DNA of 64,000 bases, taken from Tetranychus cinnabarinus (Eukaryota; Arthropoda; Arachnida; Trombidiformes; Tetranychidae). Below the pieces are notes generated by a model. It searched no databases and was not told where the DNA came from. It worked only from the letters and a program-made list of their open reading frames with translations. The position numbers and the translations under genes are program-made. The stretch is from the NCBI GenBank assembly GCA_022266195.1, contig WHVY01000007.1, forward strand, positions 3,038,001 through 3,102,000. The letters run 5' to 3'. Shown piece by piece: positions 51,701-62,043 of the stretch. Numbering within the stretch: the stretch's first letter is position 1; each line of letters starts with the position of its first letter.

Positions 51701-53274
51701 TCCTTATTGGGTTAATATTTTATCTTATATTGTGGCTGTGGTTAATAACACCATTTGATCATTATCAAGCTTTTATATCTCATCGTTATCAATACTAATG
51801 AGCGACGAAACTTAATGTTGAATGTTGGAATCGGGAGAATCCCAAAAATAGATTAGACACACAAATGGACTTGAATGGAAATGGAAGAGATATAAAACGA
51901 AATTCACTAATTTGTTCAGAATTCCAAGTCGCCATATAATTGTTATTGCTATAATTATTAGGCGAGCATAAAATGGAGCGAAAAAGATGTTCTGGTGATT
52001 TGGAAAAGTTGAAGAAAATTATCTCTAGAATCTCAACTCTTTAATTTTCATGATGATTTCCGCGTAAATTGTGGTTCGATTGATTGTTGAGTCGATTGTG
52101 ATTAAGTCTTTTGATAATCAATTGAAAGCAAAGAGAATCGATAAAGTTCAAGTTGAAAGATATGTTTAATGACGCTCTGTTTATCAGATGAAATGAATTG
52201 AAAGCAAGTTTGCATTTCAAGTCAAAATTAATTGTAAAATCAATCGACATTCGTTAATCATCAATGAATAGAGTGACTTTTCTCAAATGAACCAATGAAA
52301 GTTTGAAAATAGCCTTTGAAAAGGTTAAACTTGAGGTCAACTAAAGTTTAGGCAATTAAGTGTTCAACTTTATTCATTGGGTTTAATTGAACTTAAACAT
52401 TGAACGACTGTTTGGGATTGTAATAGTTTAATGAAAATTGGTTGAATTACCTGCAATCAGTTCCATCTTTACATGGATTAATTCCTTTTGAGGGATCACA
52501 TTTTGGCCCATATTGACAGTAACGTCCAAAGAAACCAGGAAAACAAGAACAATATTGTACCTTTGCGTCCTTTGAAGCAAAACATTGACCATTAAAGGAA
52601 CATTTGTAAACTGAACAATAATCTGGTATAATTTTATGGGCAACTGTAAAGGAAACAATTGTAAAGGTTATGTTGAAGCCAAAAGCATCCAGAAACCAGT
52701 CCATGTTTCGAAGGTAAATGTTACGATCGTCTGTAATGTCCATTTCCAGGACAAGAACGGGTTTACTGGTTACCAGTGGCAGTGGATCGCCTTCAATAAA
52801 GGAAGGTAAAAGGGAAGTTGATCCAGCATTTAAACTTGAATTGATGTAGAATGCATATTCGGTTGCTTTTAATCCTTCCTTCAGGTAAAACTGGGTCCAG
52901 TAAAGGGTAATTACGTTACCGATGGGAGCACGAATTATCCAACTACAATGAATTGGAATTGGAAATTGATGTGGAAAGTTGGGACTGGAAATGAATCCAG
53001 TCTCAATTTCATCATAAACAAAGGTACACTGATTGGTATTGTGAGGAAAGGAATTGAATGGAATGCTTGAATAATGGGAATCACTTTGAAAACTATCTGT
53101 TGACAAATTAATATTGTTCTTGTTCTTCCCAGGCAAAGGTAATTTCACAGTTGGATCAATTGAATTCTCAGATGAACTCAACAATGGACTGGTGATCAGC
53201 ATAATAAACAGCATGATAATTAAACTTGGTAAAATCCATTGAACTGGAAAACTATGAAACTTTAAATTTTCCAT
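20263..53274 (-). CDS. Adhesion G protein-coupled receptor (CUB-EGF-Ig-Ig-HRM-GAIN-7TM)
   Basis: Fifteen coding exons: 53274-52451, 39643-39546, 37434-37334, 36046-35536, 35329-35228, 35128-35028, 29722-29477, 27655-27210, 24784-24652, 23694-23642, 23567-23298, 21714-21612, 21433-21277, 21207-21074 and 20712-20263. Total is 3,729 nt, 1,242 residues. Every junction has GT/AG ends and matching phase. Domains: signal sequence (14-34), CUB (83-208), EGF (220-253), Ig1 (about 310-412), Ig2 (413-505), HRM (517-568), GAIN (580-907) with the GPS at 894-906, 7TM (936-1180), and a tail of about 60 residues. Adhesion GPCRs are surface receptors for cell contact and matrix, activated by a tethered peptide. 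An in-frame TAG precedes the ATG. This domain set matches no vertebrate subfamily I know: ADGRA has LRR-Ig-HRM, ADGRG6 has CUB-PTX. Drosophila CG44153 would be worth comparing. Small exons or alternative exons could be missing. Confidence 0.9.
23298..29722 (-). other. GPCR exons 7-11: GAIN domain, degenerate GPS and TM1
   Basis: Exons 29722-29477, 27655-27210, 24784-24652, 23694-23642 and 23567-23298. The first gives the helical GAIN subdomain A (LLESLMAVLKLTMDSMETHE). The next give the beta-rich subdomain B, with a Ser/Thr-rich insert in a loop and VFYQNLTSFWP. The GPS is C864, C880, C894, C896 followed by Asp897-Ile898-Thr899-GAYSVLL. Functional sites read C-x-C-x-His-Leu-Ser/Thr, so the catalytic His is absent. 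TM1 (936-959) follows 35 residues later and ends in IIRSR. Confidence 0.85.
28361..28405 (+). promoter_or_regulatory. Cluster of three RCWGGGAGT motifs
   Basis: ACAGGGAGT (28361), GCTGGGAGT (28374) and ACTGGGAGT (28397) occur in the same orientation within 45 bp; the first two are followed by GA and the last by GAA. They lie in a GPCR intron between GAIN exons 7 and 8. A clustered, GC-rich word in AT-rich intron DNA looks like a binding-site array; the factor is unknown. Confidence 0.5.
31508..31684 (+). other. Orphan 58-residue open frame with acceptor-like upstream site
   Basis: An ATG frame on +, antisense to the GPCR, starts three bases after a strong TTTGTTTTTTTACAG acceptor-like sequence. 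It reads MARIIFDHVNGNLDRKFQLV and then stays open to a TAA. Its first third uses GC-ending codons (GAC CAC GTC AAC GGC AAC CTC GAC), unlike the surrounding DNA. It ends 13 bp before the inverted-repeat element. No family is recognised. It could be a transposon-borne exon, a gene fragment or chance. Confidence 0.3.
31696..32254. mobile_element. TA-flanked MITE-like element, mariner-type ends
   Basis: The left end reads TA-CAGGGCATTTCAGCT (31696-31712) and the right end reads AGCTGAAATACACTG-TA (32238-32254). These are inverted copies matching at 13 of 15 positions, each flanked by TA, which is the target duplication of Tc1/mariner elements. The 555-bp interior shows no transposase. It is read as a non-autonomous, somewhat decayed element inside GPCR intron 6. 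Confidence 0.5.
34346..34365 (+). repeat. (AAG)n microsatellite
   Basis: Six AAG units in GPCR intron 6. A matching (TTC)n tract lies at 50928-50947 in intron 1. Confidence 0.9.
35028..35329 (-). other. GPCR exons 5-6: hormone-receptor motif (HRM)
   Basis: The two exons 35329-35228 and 35128-35028 encode the four-Cys HRM fold. Landmarks are Cys517, Trp527 in DIDWPETAIDGIAVEPCPPG, Cys540, Cys554, GKW at 558-560 and Cys568. The pattern C-W-(A)-CP-G-Y-G-R-C-G-W-C is the standard family signature. It sits directly before the GAIN domain, as in several adhesion GPCR subfamilies. Confidence 0.92.
35536..37434 (-). other. GPCR exons 3-4: two immunoglobulin-like domains
   Basis: Ig1 is split by the intron between 37434-37334 and 36046-35536. 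Its hallmarks are Cys332 (LTLSCLIQ), Trp344 (VKWFKD) and Cys393 in DSGIFTCEAFD. Ig2 has Cys435, Trp448 (YNWLKNGE) and Cys487 (RAVYTCLVTTP). The phase-0 intron inside Ig1, between its first Cys and its Trp, is at a position common in Ig domains. These domains usually mediate adhesion or ligand binding. Confidence 0.9.
37647..38032 (+). pseudogene. Coding-like GC-richer fragment antisense in GPCR intron 2
   Basis: A frame from about 37740 reads through GKKFEYNQRDTCNSAVIAGD and FNANTTRTCAIDRGIDRN using GC-rich codons (ACG CGT AAC GGC, GCC GGC) unlike the surroundings. GDFNA recalls LINE-type endonucleases, but the flanking residues do not fit them well. Upstream at 37647 an ATG begins a signal-peptide-like MRAAISVFILCYSTS, followed by a possible 51-bp GT-AG mini-intron (37692-37742). 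The phases of the two parts disagree by one base, so as it stands the product is broken. It is either a small secreted-protein pseudogene or a retroelement remnant. Confidence 0.35.
44471..44492. repeat. Perfect 22-bp palindrome
   Basis: The half-site TATTATTCCAA is followed directly by its exact reverse complement TTGGAATAATA. It lies in GPCR intron 1. Its role is unknown; a dimeric protein-binding site is possible. Confidence 0.6.
50928..50947 (+). repeat. (TTC)n microsatellite
   Basis: Six TTC units in GPCR intron 1. Confidence 0.9.
52451..53274 (-). other. GPCR exon 1: signal sequence, CUB domain, EGF domain
   Basis: Encodes residues 1-274. A hydrophobic segment (LPSLIIMLFIMLIT) follows a short N-region and should act as signal peptide. 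The CUB domain begins with Cys83 and carries the typical FISSPNFPHQFP and CSWIIRAP motifs. It has only Cys83 and Cys110, so the second CUB disulfide is missing. The EGF module has Cys220, 225, 231, 242, 244 and 253 with CSCFPGFFGRYC at its end. More Cys at 259 and 268 suggest a second, partial cysteine-rich module that continues into exon 2 (39546-39643). Confidence 0.88.
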
Positions 53275-56200
53275 TAATTCCTAGTTATCTTTCAAGCCTT
53301 TTATTCAATTAGAATGAAATTTTTATTCCAATGGTAAACGTTTCAACAAATGAACACTTTTTCATTGAAACATGAACATGATGGAAAATTCACTCCAATG
53401 ATCGATGATGCAGTTTTGGAATCAACACAGAAAATATTGAAATCTCATGAAATGTAATCACTTTGGCAGAAACAAAATGACAGAAAATATTGATTGTTGA
53501 GAGAAAAACTTTTCTCATTCATTTTTCTCAACTTTACATTGAGTTGGCGAAAATTTCACTGTAAATTGTCCAACAATTTGACCAAATACTTACTTTTGTA
53601 TAAAAGGCAAAAGATATTCAAAGAAGAAGAAAAGTTTTGCTTCTTTTTTTTTGGTTAATCAAAAGTGTAATGGAAAGAAGCGAAATCGTTATTTAAGATG
53701 AATTAGGGTTGAGTTGAATGATGATGATGATGTTGCCGTTGCTTTTATTGTTGATAATATGATGATGGTTTGAACCATTTCAGGAATGGGCAGAAGAGGC
53801 AAATCTGATATTATTCACAAGACATTCTCTGATTATTATTGAATTGTTGTTTTTGCTTCACAAGAAAAGAGGATAATTTTTTGATGGTCAAAAGATGTAA
53901 GAGGAAGAGTGGAAGGAGGAAGATGAGGAGGAGATGGAAGCAAGTGAATAATGATTATGATGAAGAGTAAAAGTTGACCGTTTTTAAGTCAAATAATAAC
54001 AAGTTATGGTTGACCGTTATGGGAACAAGCAACAACATTAACAAAAAAGCAGCTTCTTTATTCAATTTAATTGGTTGTTGGTTATTTTTTGTTGGTTTGG
54101 TTCAAAGTTAAAGTGTTCAAGTTGCTCTTGGAACGAGAAAAGAGAAGAAGAAAAAAGGAGAAAAATTATCCTGCAAAAAGAAGATGATTCTGAATGATTC
54201 AGATAAAGAGAGAAGGTTGATTGAGAAAAGAGAGCAAGAGAGAGATGATGATGGCGATGATAGGAGGCACATGAACAGGACTTGAAGGGAGTGAGAGGCT
54301 GTGTAGACGGTGCTGCTTCCACTGTTATCTTTGCGTCTATTTTAAGGCAAAGTGATGATGAAGAGGGAAACCTTTTCACTGGGAATGACTGGGAGTTAGC
54401 TACTGAGAATGGTTACAGTAGAGCATCTCAATGGCGTTTCTCATGCATTTAGCTTGCCATTTCTACTTTTACCAGTTTCTTTATTTTCTCAACATTTTTA
54501 TTTTCACTTTCATTTCTTTTCCATTCACCCTTAATTCTAAATAATACTTTTATAGTTTTTTTTTCTTGCTTTTTTGTGTTTGTTTCTTGTTGTTGGTTAT
54601 TGGTAAGAATATTAAATCTGATTCTGAATTGAAGCTGAAATTGAAGAAAGGTTGATAGGAAGGAGAGAGAGTCTGTTGAGCCTTTAGTTTCAAATTCATT
54701 CCTCTTTATCATCATTATTCATTGCTTTTATTTCTAACTTTACTTCATTTAGCTTGATGTAATTTATGCTTAAACAAGTGCAGCTAACCAAGTTTATTAT
54801 TGTGAATTAAGGTTCAAGTATTTCATTAGTCTTTGCTAAAATATTGTATATTGGTAGCAAGATTTGATTCGTTAGTTTTTCATATAAGGTGGAAATGCGC
54901 TTTTCGTCATTTGTTGTTTATCATGTCCATCTTTTGTCAGTTCTGTGTAGTAAATGTTGTCTTGACTTAACTCAAAGTTGACCGGAACTGCTATTGGCTT
55001 GACTTTTCTTGCTTTAATTACTATTGAATCAACTCCATTTCATTTCTAAATAAGTTAAGAAGATGAAGGAATTCGAATCACGATCAGAAATTTCAATGTA
55101 GTAACAATTCTCATTGACTATCATTAGTTGCTCGAAAGAAACAAAATACTTTTAATTTTAACAAGGAAAACATTTCCTCATTAACTGCTTTTAACACCCA
55201 ACGAAAAGGCTTCGATGATTGAAAAAAGCATTTTGTATTGGTCTGAAAAAAGAAAGAGAATAACAAGAGTCACCAATCCTGACCGATCGTGAAGTCCTGC
55301 CTTTCCATGATAAATTCAAGTTTAATTCAAGACTCAAACTCTGTATGCAAAAGAGTATTTCATTAGCACCATTAGTCCTGAAGTATTGGCATAAATATTC
55401 GTGCAAAAAAGACTAGATTGATTTCCAATGTTCAATAATAGACTAAATTTATGCTAAAATTCAATCCTGGTATTTTCTCATCAATCGAAGATAATTTACT
55501 ATCGAAATCACTAAAATTTATATTTGCAAATAAAGCCATATTCACGCAATCATATCTAATTTGAACAACAAAACTGAACTCAATTGCCCACGCAGTGGAT
55601 CATCATTTATTTTGTGCATTTCAATCGGATTGTAGTCAGCTGTTAGAGTTAGTTCTTAAGCCAAACAAAACAGCTCAGCGAGAAAAAATTGAGCTCGCAG
55701 TACTTCGTACACTTTTGCAAAACTGAAAAGGCAACTTATAAAACTAGAAAATGGTGCGTTAACCAATGCAAAGCAAATGTTAACCTTGCTCAACGAGAAA
55801 TACCTTTTTGGAGTCTTCAATGCTATTCAAAAGTTTATTTAAAGACTTGATTTGCATTTGCAATCAAGGTATGTAATGCTTCCCAAACTTCAACTTGAAA
55901 CTGTCCATTCTACTTTTCCTCACTGCTTTGCGTTAGCCAAAAATTGATCTCGATTATTGCTTTCCAAACCTGATTGTTGTCCCAAAAACTGCAAGAAAAA
56001 TAATCACAAAGAAAATCTATTTTGAGTTTTTTCCTCTTAAAAATTCGAGGTCATTTCAATTCTGGATCTAATTATCTACATATTATGTAATCAATTACAG
56101 CATAGAGAAATGAATTTTATTGAACTTTTTAAACATGTTAATGCTATTAGTAGAAAGCTGACAATTACAACGAATCAGATAAATTATTTGATCTGACTTT

Positions 56201-57427
56201 GATTCTCGATTTAACCTGAGCTTTTGTTGCAAATAAACTGATGATTACAATAATTACAAAATGAGACTCGTTTTATCACTTTTAAAACTTTAATAAGTGT
56301 CAATCAATGTATAAAAATGAAAAAAAACAATCATCACATTTCGACAAAGACTTTCAGGATCATCATGATTATCATAATTATCTGTTGAAAAGGCTCAAGG
56401 TCTCAACGACAATAAAAAAAGATTCAAAAAATGAATGTAAAAATTCCTACTTTTTACACAAAAAGTTGCATTCAAAAGCTCAAAGGCGATTGAAACATGA
56501 AAACAGATTTCAATCTTTCTATCGATTCCAATGTAAATTTAATTGATTAATGACAACAAAATAAATCACATTTAGTGATTCATTCACGAACGAAGGAAAA
56601 AGTTCAACAAATGAAGGAAAACAAGTTGATATTGATAAATGTAAATCAAGCAAATTGAATCAAGGTTTAGTTTCATTCAACTTTAATGTTATTGAGACGC
56701 TTAAATCAAGGAGCATCAAAATGAGTAAACCGAATAAATCATTTGATTGAAATAAGAATTAAGAAGAAAAATAAATTCCAAAGATTTTCAGACAACAGTT
56801 TGAGAAGTTGATTAGAAGAGTATTTCGAGTAAACGATCCCAAGGAGATCGTCGAGTTGAAGGATTGAAACAATTGTAAGAACCAGAAGGATAACAGGTTA
56901 ATATTGAACCTTCAAACGATAAAGAATCAACTTTCATATTCATCATGAAATTCATCGTCATATTCATCATTATCATCTTAATTCTCACTCATTCTCTGTG
57001 TTTTGTCAATTGTCAGGGAAATTTTGCTTTTCTCGTTTTGTTGTTCAAAGCATAATTCAAGTTTTCAAGTGAAAAGTTTCTTGTTTCTCACTTTATCCGT
57101 CAAAATTTAACATGTTAAGATTCATGATTTCTCTGATTGTTTGAACATTTGCTGGAACAGTTTACTTTTGATTTATCATTCGTTTCTGTTTAGTTCATTG
57201 CTACCTTTCACTAGTGATGCCTTTCCTGTAAATTCACTAATTAGTTTAGTAATTGCAATTTTCACCTCAAACATTAATCTTCTTCTTTAATTTAAACTCA
57301 ATCAATCTTCAGTTTTTGCATCTTCTTGCGTTTCCATCTTCTCATCTTAATTGTTTCATTCACCTTTAACGTATTGCACCAATCAAAAAGACTTGTAACT
57401 TATTTTCATTTCAACATTGAGTGATCT
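53275..57427. promoter_or_regulatory. Divergent intergenic region, GPCR and acyltransferase
   Basis: This 4.2-kb region lies between the start codons of two genes transcribed away from each other, so it must contain both promoters and probably 5' UTR exons. It holds an ACTGGGAGT copy at 54388-54396 beside a near-match at 54378-54386, an (ATG)n-rich patch near 53718 and a coding-like relic at 55451-55860. I see no complete gene. Confidence 0.55.
55451..55860 (+). pseudogene. Coding-like, frame-broken relic, possibly transposase-derived
   Basis: Three consecutive open runs on + switch frame. The first starts at an ATG at 55451. The second contains IAHAVDHHLFCAFQSDCSQL and ends in TGA at about 55724. 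The third contains NAKQMLTLLNEKYLFGVFNA and ends near 55841. The residue mix looks protein-like, and the IAHAVDHHL part faintly recalls the His-containing catalytic region of hAT transposases. The match is weak and chance open runs are common in this DNA. Confidence 0.25.
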
Positions 57428-60400
57428 ATGATGATGACCATTACAAGTATACTTTCTTGGACTTCAACTTTGATCAACTTCTACCTTTACTCAGCATTAA
57501 GTATCATCATTACAGCCTGGTTAGGCCTTGATTTTGGCTTGTCAAGGCTCTATGTCAATATATTGGAGAAACTATTCCATGTAAGTCACTCAAAACTGAC
57601 TAACTTTTGCCTAACAAATCTGAGAGTCGAAGAGAACTCGACATTAAAATCGTTTATTTCAATGCACTTTTCACTACATTTTACGTTATCGATCAAAATC
57701 TACAAAATTTCATGACAATTCGTCTTGAAATCATCACAATAATAGTCCGAAATCGGATTTGAGTTGCCTAAACATGAAAACGAAACTTGAAGCTTTCAAA
57801 ATATTGCAATTCAATAAAGTCTAATCAAGCGATTTGCGTCTTTAAAACTCAGTATCTTTAAGATTCTTTTCAAGCTTCGTTGTCGTCTTAATTTTCACGA
57901 CTTTACTCTTTCACGGTCTTCAACGCTGTCTTCAAGTTTTGCTCAACTGCCGATGTTTCTAGCCTTTGCTTACTTCTTTTGAGTTAAAACTTTGTATCAA
58001 TTTTTCGACTTTATTCATTTCTATTGAAAATTTTATTGCAGCAATCGAGTTATTTAGTTTTTAAAATTGACATTACAATAAGTGTCTAGTTTTAATGCAG
58101 CAAGACTTCAACTCGTTCAGAGTAACTGAGATGAGACTTGCTATTATATTTACATATAAATGTGAATCATTTTGAAGCATTCACCTCGAAATAGGCGTCA
58201 AAAAACACATGTTAAAGTAACTCTGTATTTAGATCTAAATTTAGCCAATCTTTTACCCAAATCTCTTCATCCACTGAAATGCAATTCGAGTAAAGTGAAA
58301 CTTTTATTAAGATGAAATCAATTTTAGTCAGTCAAGTTGAAATTGGGCAGCTTATGGTTTACCCAAATAATGAAAAAAGCTTTATCTTGACCAACATTGA
58401 GCATACAGATTTTTCAATTCCATCAACAATGATTGAAATGAGAGTAGCAAATCAATGAGTGAAGTAAAAAAAAGTTTAAACAGATTTATCTTGACATTGA
58501 ATTTGATGCACATTTTCAAGTTCATTTCAGTTGTTATCAAGCTAAAGGTTGAAAGGATGGTCAAAGCTGAAAGAAAAGGCTAACATTTATTTCACTCAAA
58601 CTGTTTGTTCACTGATAATAATATTTTAATATTCTTGAACCGTTTTCAGTTACTTATATCAAAATCTCAATTTTTATCATATTATTGATTCCATATCAAA
58701 ATTGTTGGTTTCCAATGAAAAATATTGTTTAAACAATTTCATGTCGTTCTTTGTCCTTTTCTGATCTCTTTTTCATTTTTATGGTCAACTTATCGCATTG
58801 ACAAACAATCAAACCTTTTCACATAAAATTGAACTTTTTTTCTGTCATTTCTGTTTTTCCTCTGAATAATAGTTTTCAACTCTTTCAGTAAAAGTTAACT
58901 AAATGCATAGGGTAAAATTCAATAATCAATAATCAAAGTGAAAGAACTCGAAAGAATCACTTTTCATTGTTCTTTGCTTGTTCAAAATCAGATAAAAGAT
59001 TCCAAAGAATTGATCATAAATTCAAGATTTTTTCTTCTTTTCTGTTTTCCTTTTTACTAGAAAAAGTTAAAAGGTCAACTCGATCAAAAGTTTCAATTCT
59101 CAAATGTAATTGATAATAAAGTCGAAAGTAAAGAGAATAATTTATTTCCATTTTATATTGAATATATTTTGCTGTTTGTCAGATTAAACAAGGTTAAGCT
59201 TCTTAGTTTTCAATGATTTTACTCAGTTCATGAGATTTAAACTTGAAACGAAATGATTAAATGAAATAAGGAAACAAATACAAAGGAATCACATTTGATT
59301 CCATAATCTTAAAGGTTGTCCAGTTGAAGAAGAGAGCAAAGATGAATTAAAATTGAACATAAGTTCAAGATTGATCAGAATTGATAAGACTAAAGTTCCA
59401 TTGATGCATTTGCTGAATAATCTCGCGTGTTTGGAACTTCAATAAATATCATTTTACTGAAAAGTCTTTGTAAATGTTTTTCTTTGCCTTTCATTCCTCA
59501 ACAATTTGTACATTTCATGGTAATATCACGTTACACATCGTGGTCATGGCTTTTAACCATGAAACGGTGAGCTTACGATGAACAATAAAAAGAAGCTCAA
59601 GATGATGAGAAAAGAGGAAAAAAGAAAAATGAAATTTTCTTTTTGCTGCGAAAAAAAAGATTAAAGTTCCTCTGATGAACCAAAAATTAACATTTCCAAC
59701 AAAGTTTCATCTGAACTCAGCTGATAACCCATGAATATATACATGCTTTGCACTTGGAATGGAGGCAACAAAATGAAATTTTGTTTAAACTTTTTTTTCT
59801 CTTCAACTTTTTTTATATTTTTCTTTGCATGAATCAACATTTTCTTTCTGAACTTCAGACTGGAAAATTAGGAAATGCAAAAATTGAGTAAAATGGTTGA
59901 AATAGTTTCAATGAAACCAGAGATGAAATAATAATGATATTAATAATGAAAAAGAGGTTGAGGTGAGACAAGGTAAAAGTTCATGTAACTGAATATGAAA
60001 AACGTGAAAAGTTTTTTCATTCGAACTTAAACTTTTTTTTGTTCTTCCATTTTTTCATGGAAATCAAGAGGCAAAGTTTCCAGCTTTTCATCAATTGCTT
60101 GACGTTGGAAGAAATTTTGCATCGAACTCTCAAAGAACTTTTTCAGTTTCGAAAATTTCGAGTTTTCTTTTGATTCTTGTTGGGGAAGTTTGTGAAAACT
60201 GTGATTATTCAATTTTCGATGTTGACTCAATTATGTTTATTGATTCGACGTAAGTGAATGAAGGGTTAGAGTGATGAATGTTGCTTGGATCTGAGTTTAA
60301 AAACGGAACTTGAAGTGGATTGAGAGTGAATTGAATCAATCATATGAACTAATACACAAGGAAATTGATTTTTTTTTCTGTCCGTGTTTTTGTTCCTCTT

Positions 60401-62043
60401 TGGGTTAAAGTTGAAATGAACTTTTCTCATTGAGATTTTTTTTCCTTCTTCTTCTTGTTTCTGTCAGACTTTATGTCTTCTTTGGTGTGATGATGATCAT
60501 GATGATGATGGTAATGATGATACAAAAAGCGTTTTCAATTCATCACTTTCAGATTGAAATTCATTGGTATGACTCTTTTTTTACTCTGCATTTAAATTCA
60601 TCTCATGAAACTGCAAAGTTGTGTGTCTTGTTGTTGCTTCTCATGTTGGATGTTTCTTTAAATCTTGATATTTTCATCATCTTCATGAGGCTCATCGTGA
60701 ACAGGCTGGGAATGATAAAGGAAATGAATATCTTGTGTTGTAAATATATTTGCAAGAGAAAAGGAAAACAGAAAAATTTATAAATTCTGTTGCTGAATAA
60801 GAAATGAATAACAGATTAAACTGTTTTTGTTGTTTTTTTTTGCTTTCTCTTCTGTTCACTTCTTTACAGCTTTTTAGTTTTGTCTGTTTTCAGCTATTTT
60901 TAAATTCACAATTGAAATTGATGAGAAAAGCAGAGAAGAGAAAAAAATTGGAGAACAGAATTTGCTTTCACCAAAATTGATAAAAATTCAGAGTGCATTG
61001 AATAAAGGGTTGAGAAAAAAAGAGTTGAACAATTTGTTGACTTGCATGCTTATTAATATTAAAAATTTACTTTTTTTGTAACTTGAATTTCGCTCTCTAT
61101 TTTACAGTTTATCAAGAAAAATGAATCACTATTTTTAAAGTCATGTGATAATGTGACTAGCAATGGGCAAAGTGATCCAGCTGTTGATAAGATAAATGGT
61201 TATACCAAGCATGAGATTGATCAATGTTTTACAGCAGAAGGTAAATATTAACTCTTTTGTTGCTGTTTATTTGGCTAATTGTTGGTTTATTCATTTATTT
61301 ATTTATCTATTAAGTGCCTGAATCTTGGAATCTGTTGACACCAACATGGAAACCCCGTGACTCAAAAGATACAGTTTATGAGGTAACTCGCTTGGGTAAA
61401 CTTGTGTACTTTGCTGGTCTCGTTTTCAGGTTTGGTTTGATTTTCCCAATACGTTTGGTAATTTTTGTCTACAATTTGGTTCACATTATATCGGCGCTAT
61501 TTGTCTTGACCTTTGTGCTTCCACCGGGTAAACTTCGTAATGCTTACTACCGATTTATGTGGAAAGTTACCTTTAGATGTGCAACTCAAAATTTTGGTGG
61601 TTTATTTAGATATCATGGTACAGATTATTGCTTTAAAGGTAAGATACATTTCACTGGATCAATGAACTTTACTTAATGTCTAGTGTTTATATTATCTTTT
61701 GTTTCTCTTTCCTTTAGCTGGCGGCGTTGCCGTTTCAAATCATACTGGACCTTTGGATATTGTCTGTTTGGCTGACCATGTAAGGTACAGTTTCTTGGGC
61801 CGTCAACGTAATGGTTTACTTGGATATGTTTATAAAGCCATTGAGGTTTGTGGTGCAAATATTTGGTTCGAAATGAAGGATAAGGAAATAATCAAGGACC
61901 GTCTTCAGGCTAGAGCTTCCGATCCTTCAAGTTATCCTTTGGTTATTTTTCCTGAAGGAACTTGTACAACAACTGATAGAATCTTAAGATTTAGAAAAGG
62001 CTCCTTCGAACTGGATTGTTCAGTTTATCCCATCGCAATCAAG
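57428..62043 (+). CDS. GPAT4: Glycerol-3-phosphate acyltransferase 3/4-like, 5' part
   Basis: Four exons, 57428-57580, 61108-61240, 61315-61638 and 61718-62043, join in phase and give the first 312 residues. The last donor (AAG|GTAAAA) shows that the gene continues past the window. The family adds an acyl chain to glycerol-3-phosphate or lysophosphatidate in the ER, at the start of glycerolipid synthesis. The acyltransferase motifs are visible: NHTGPLD (His212, Asp217), FEMKDK, and FPEGTCTTTDRILRFRKGSF (281-300). FTAEVPESWNLL and the DFGLSRLYVNILEKLF of exon 1 match GPAT3/4 rather than AGPAT1/2. Membrane segments: residues 13-33 and two around 125-170. An in-frame TGA precedes the ATG triplet at 57428. 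Missing in the window are the C-terminal exons after the VYPIAIK motif. GPAT3 versus GPAT4 cannot be decided. Confidence 0.9.

Larger units (their letters stand above)
39644..52450 (-). other. GPCR intron 1 (12.8 kb), no nested gene supported
   Basis: A very long intron between the CUB/EGF exon and exon 2. Open frames are short and domain-free on both strands. It holds four RCWGGGAGT-family copies (40747-40755, 51087-51095, 51395-51403 and the inverted near-match at 51414-51422), a (TTC)n tract at 50928-50947 and a perfect 22-bp palindrome at 44471-44492. A GC-richer patch at about 49590-49660 is unlike its surroundings and might be an old transposon fragment; I could not identify it. Confidence 0.6.

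Noticed and set aside
60430..60783. Met-rich hydrophobic frame in GPAT intron 1
   Set aside because: It derives from an ATG/GAT simple repeat and T-rich DNA. The exons on both sides join in phase without it.
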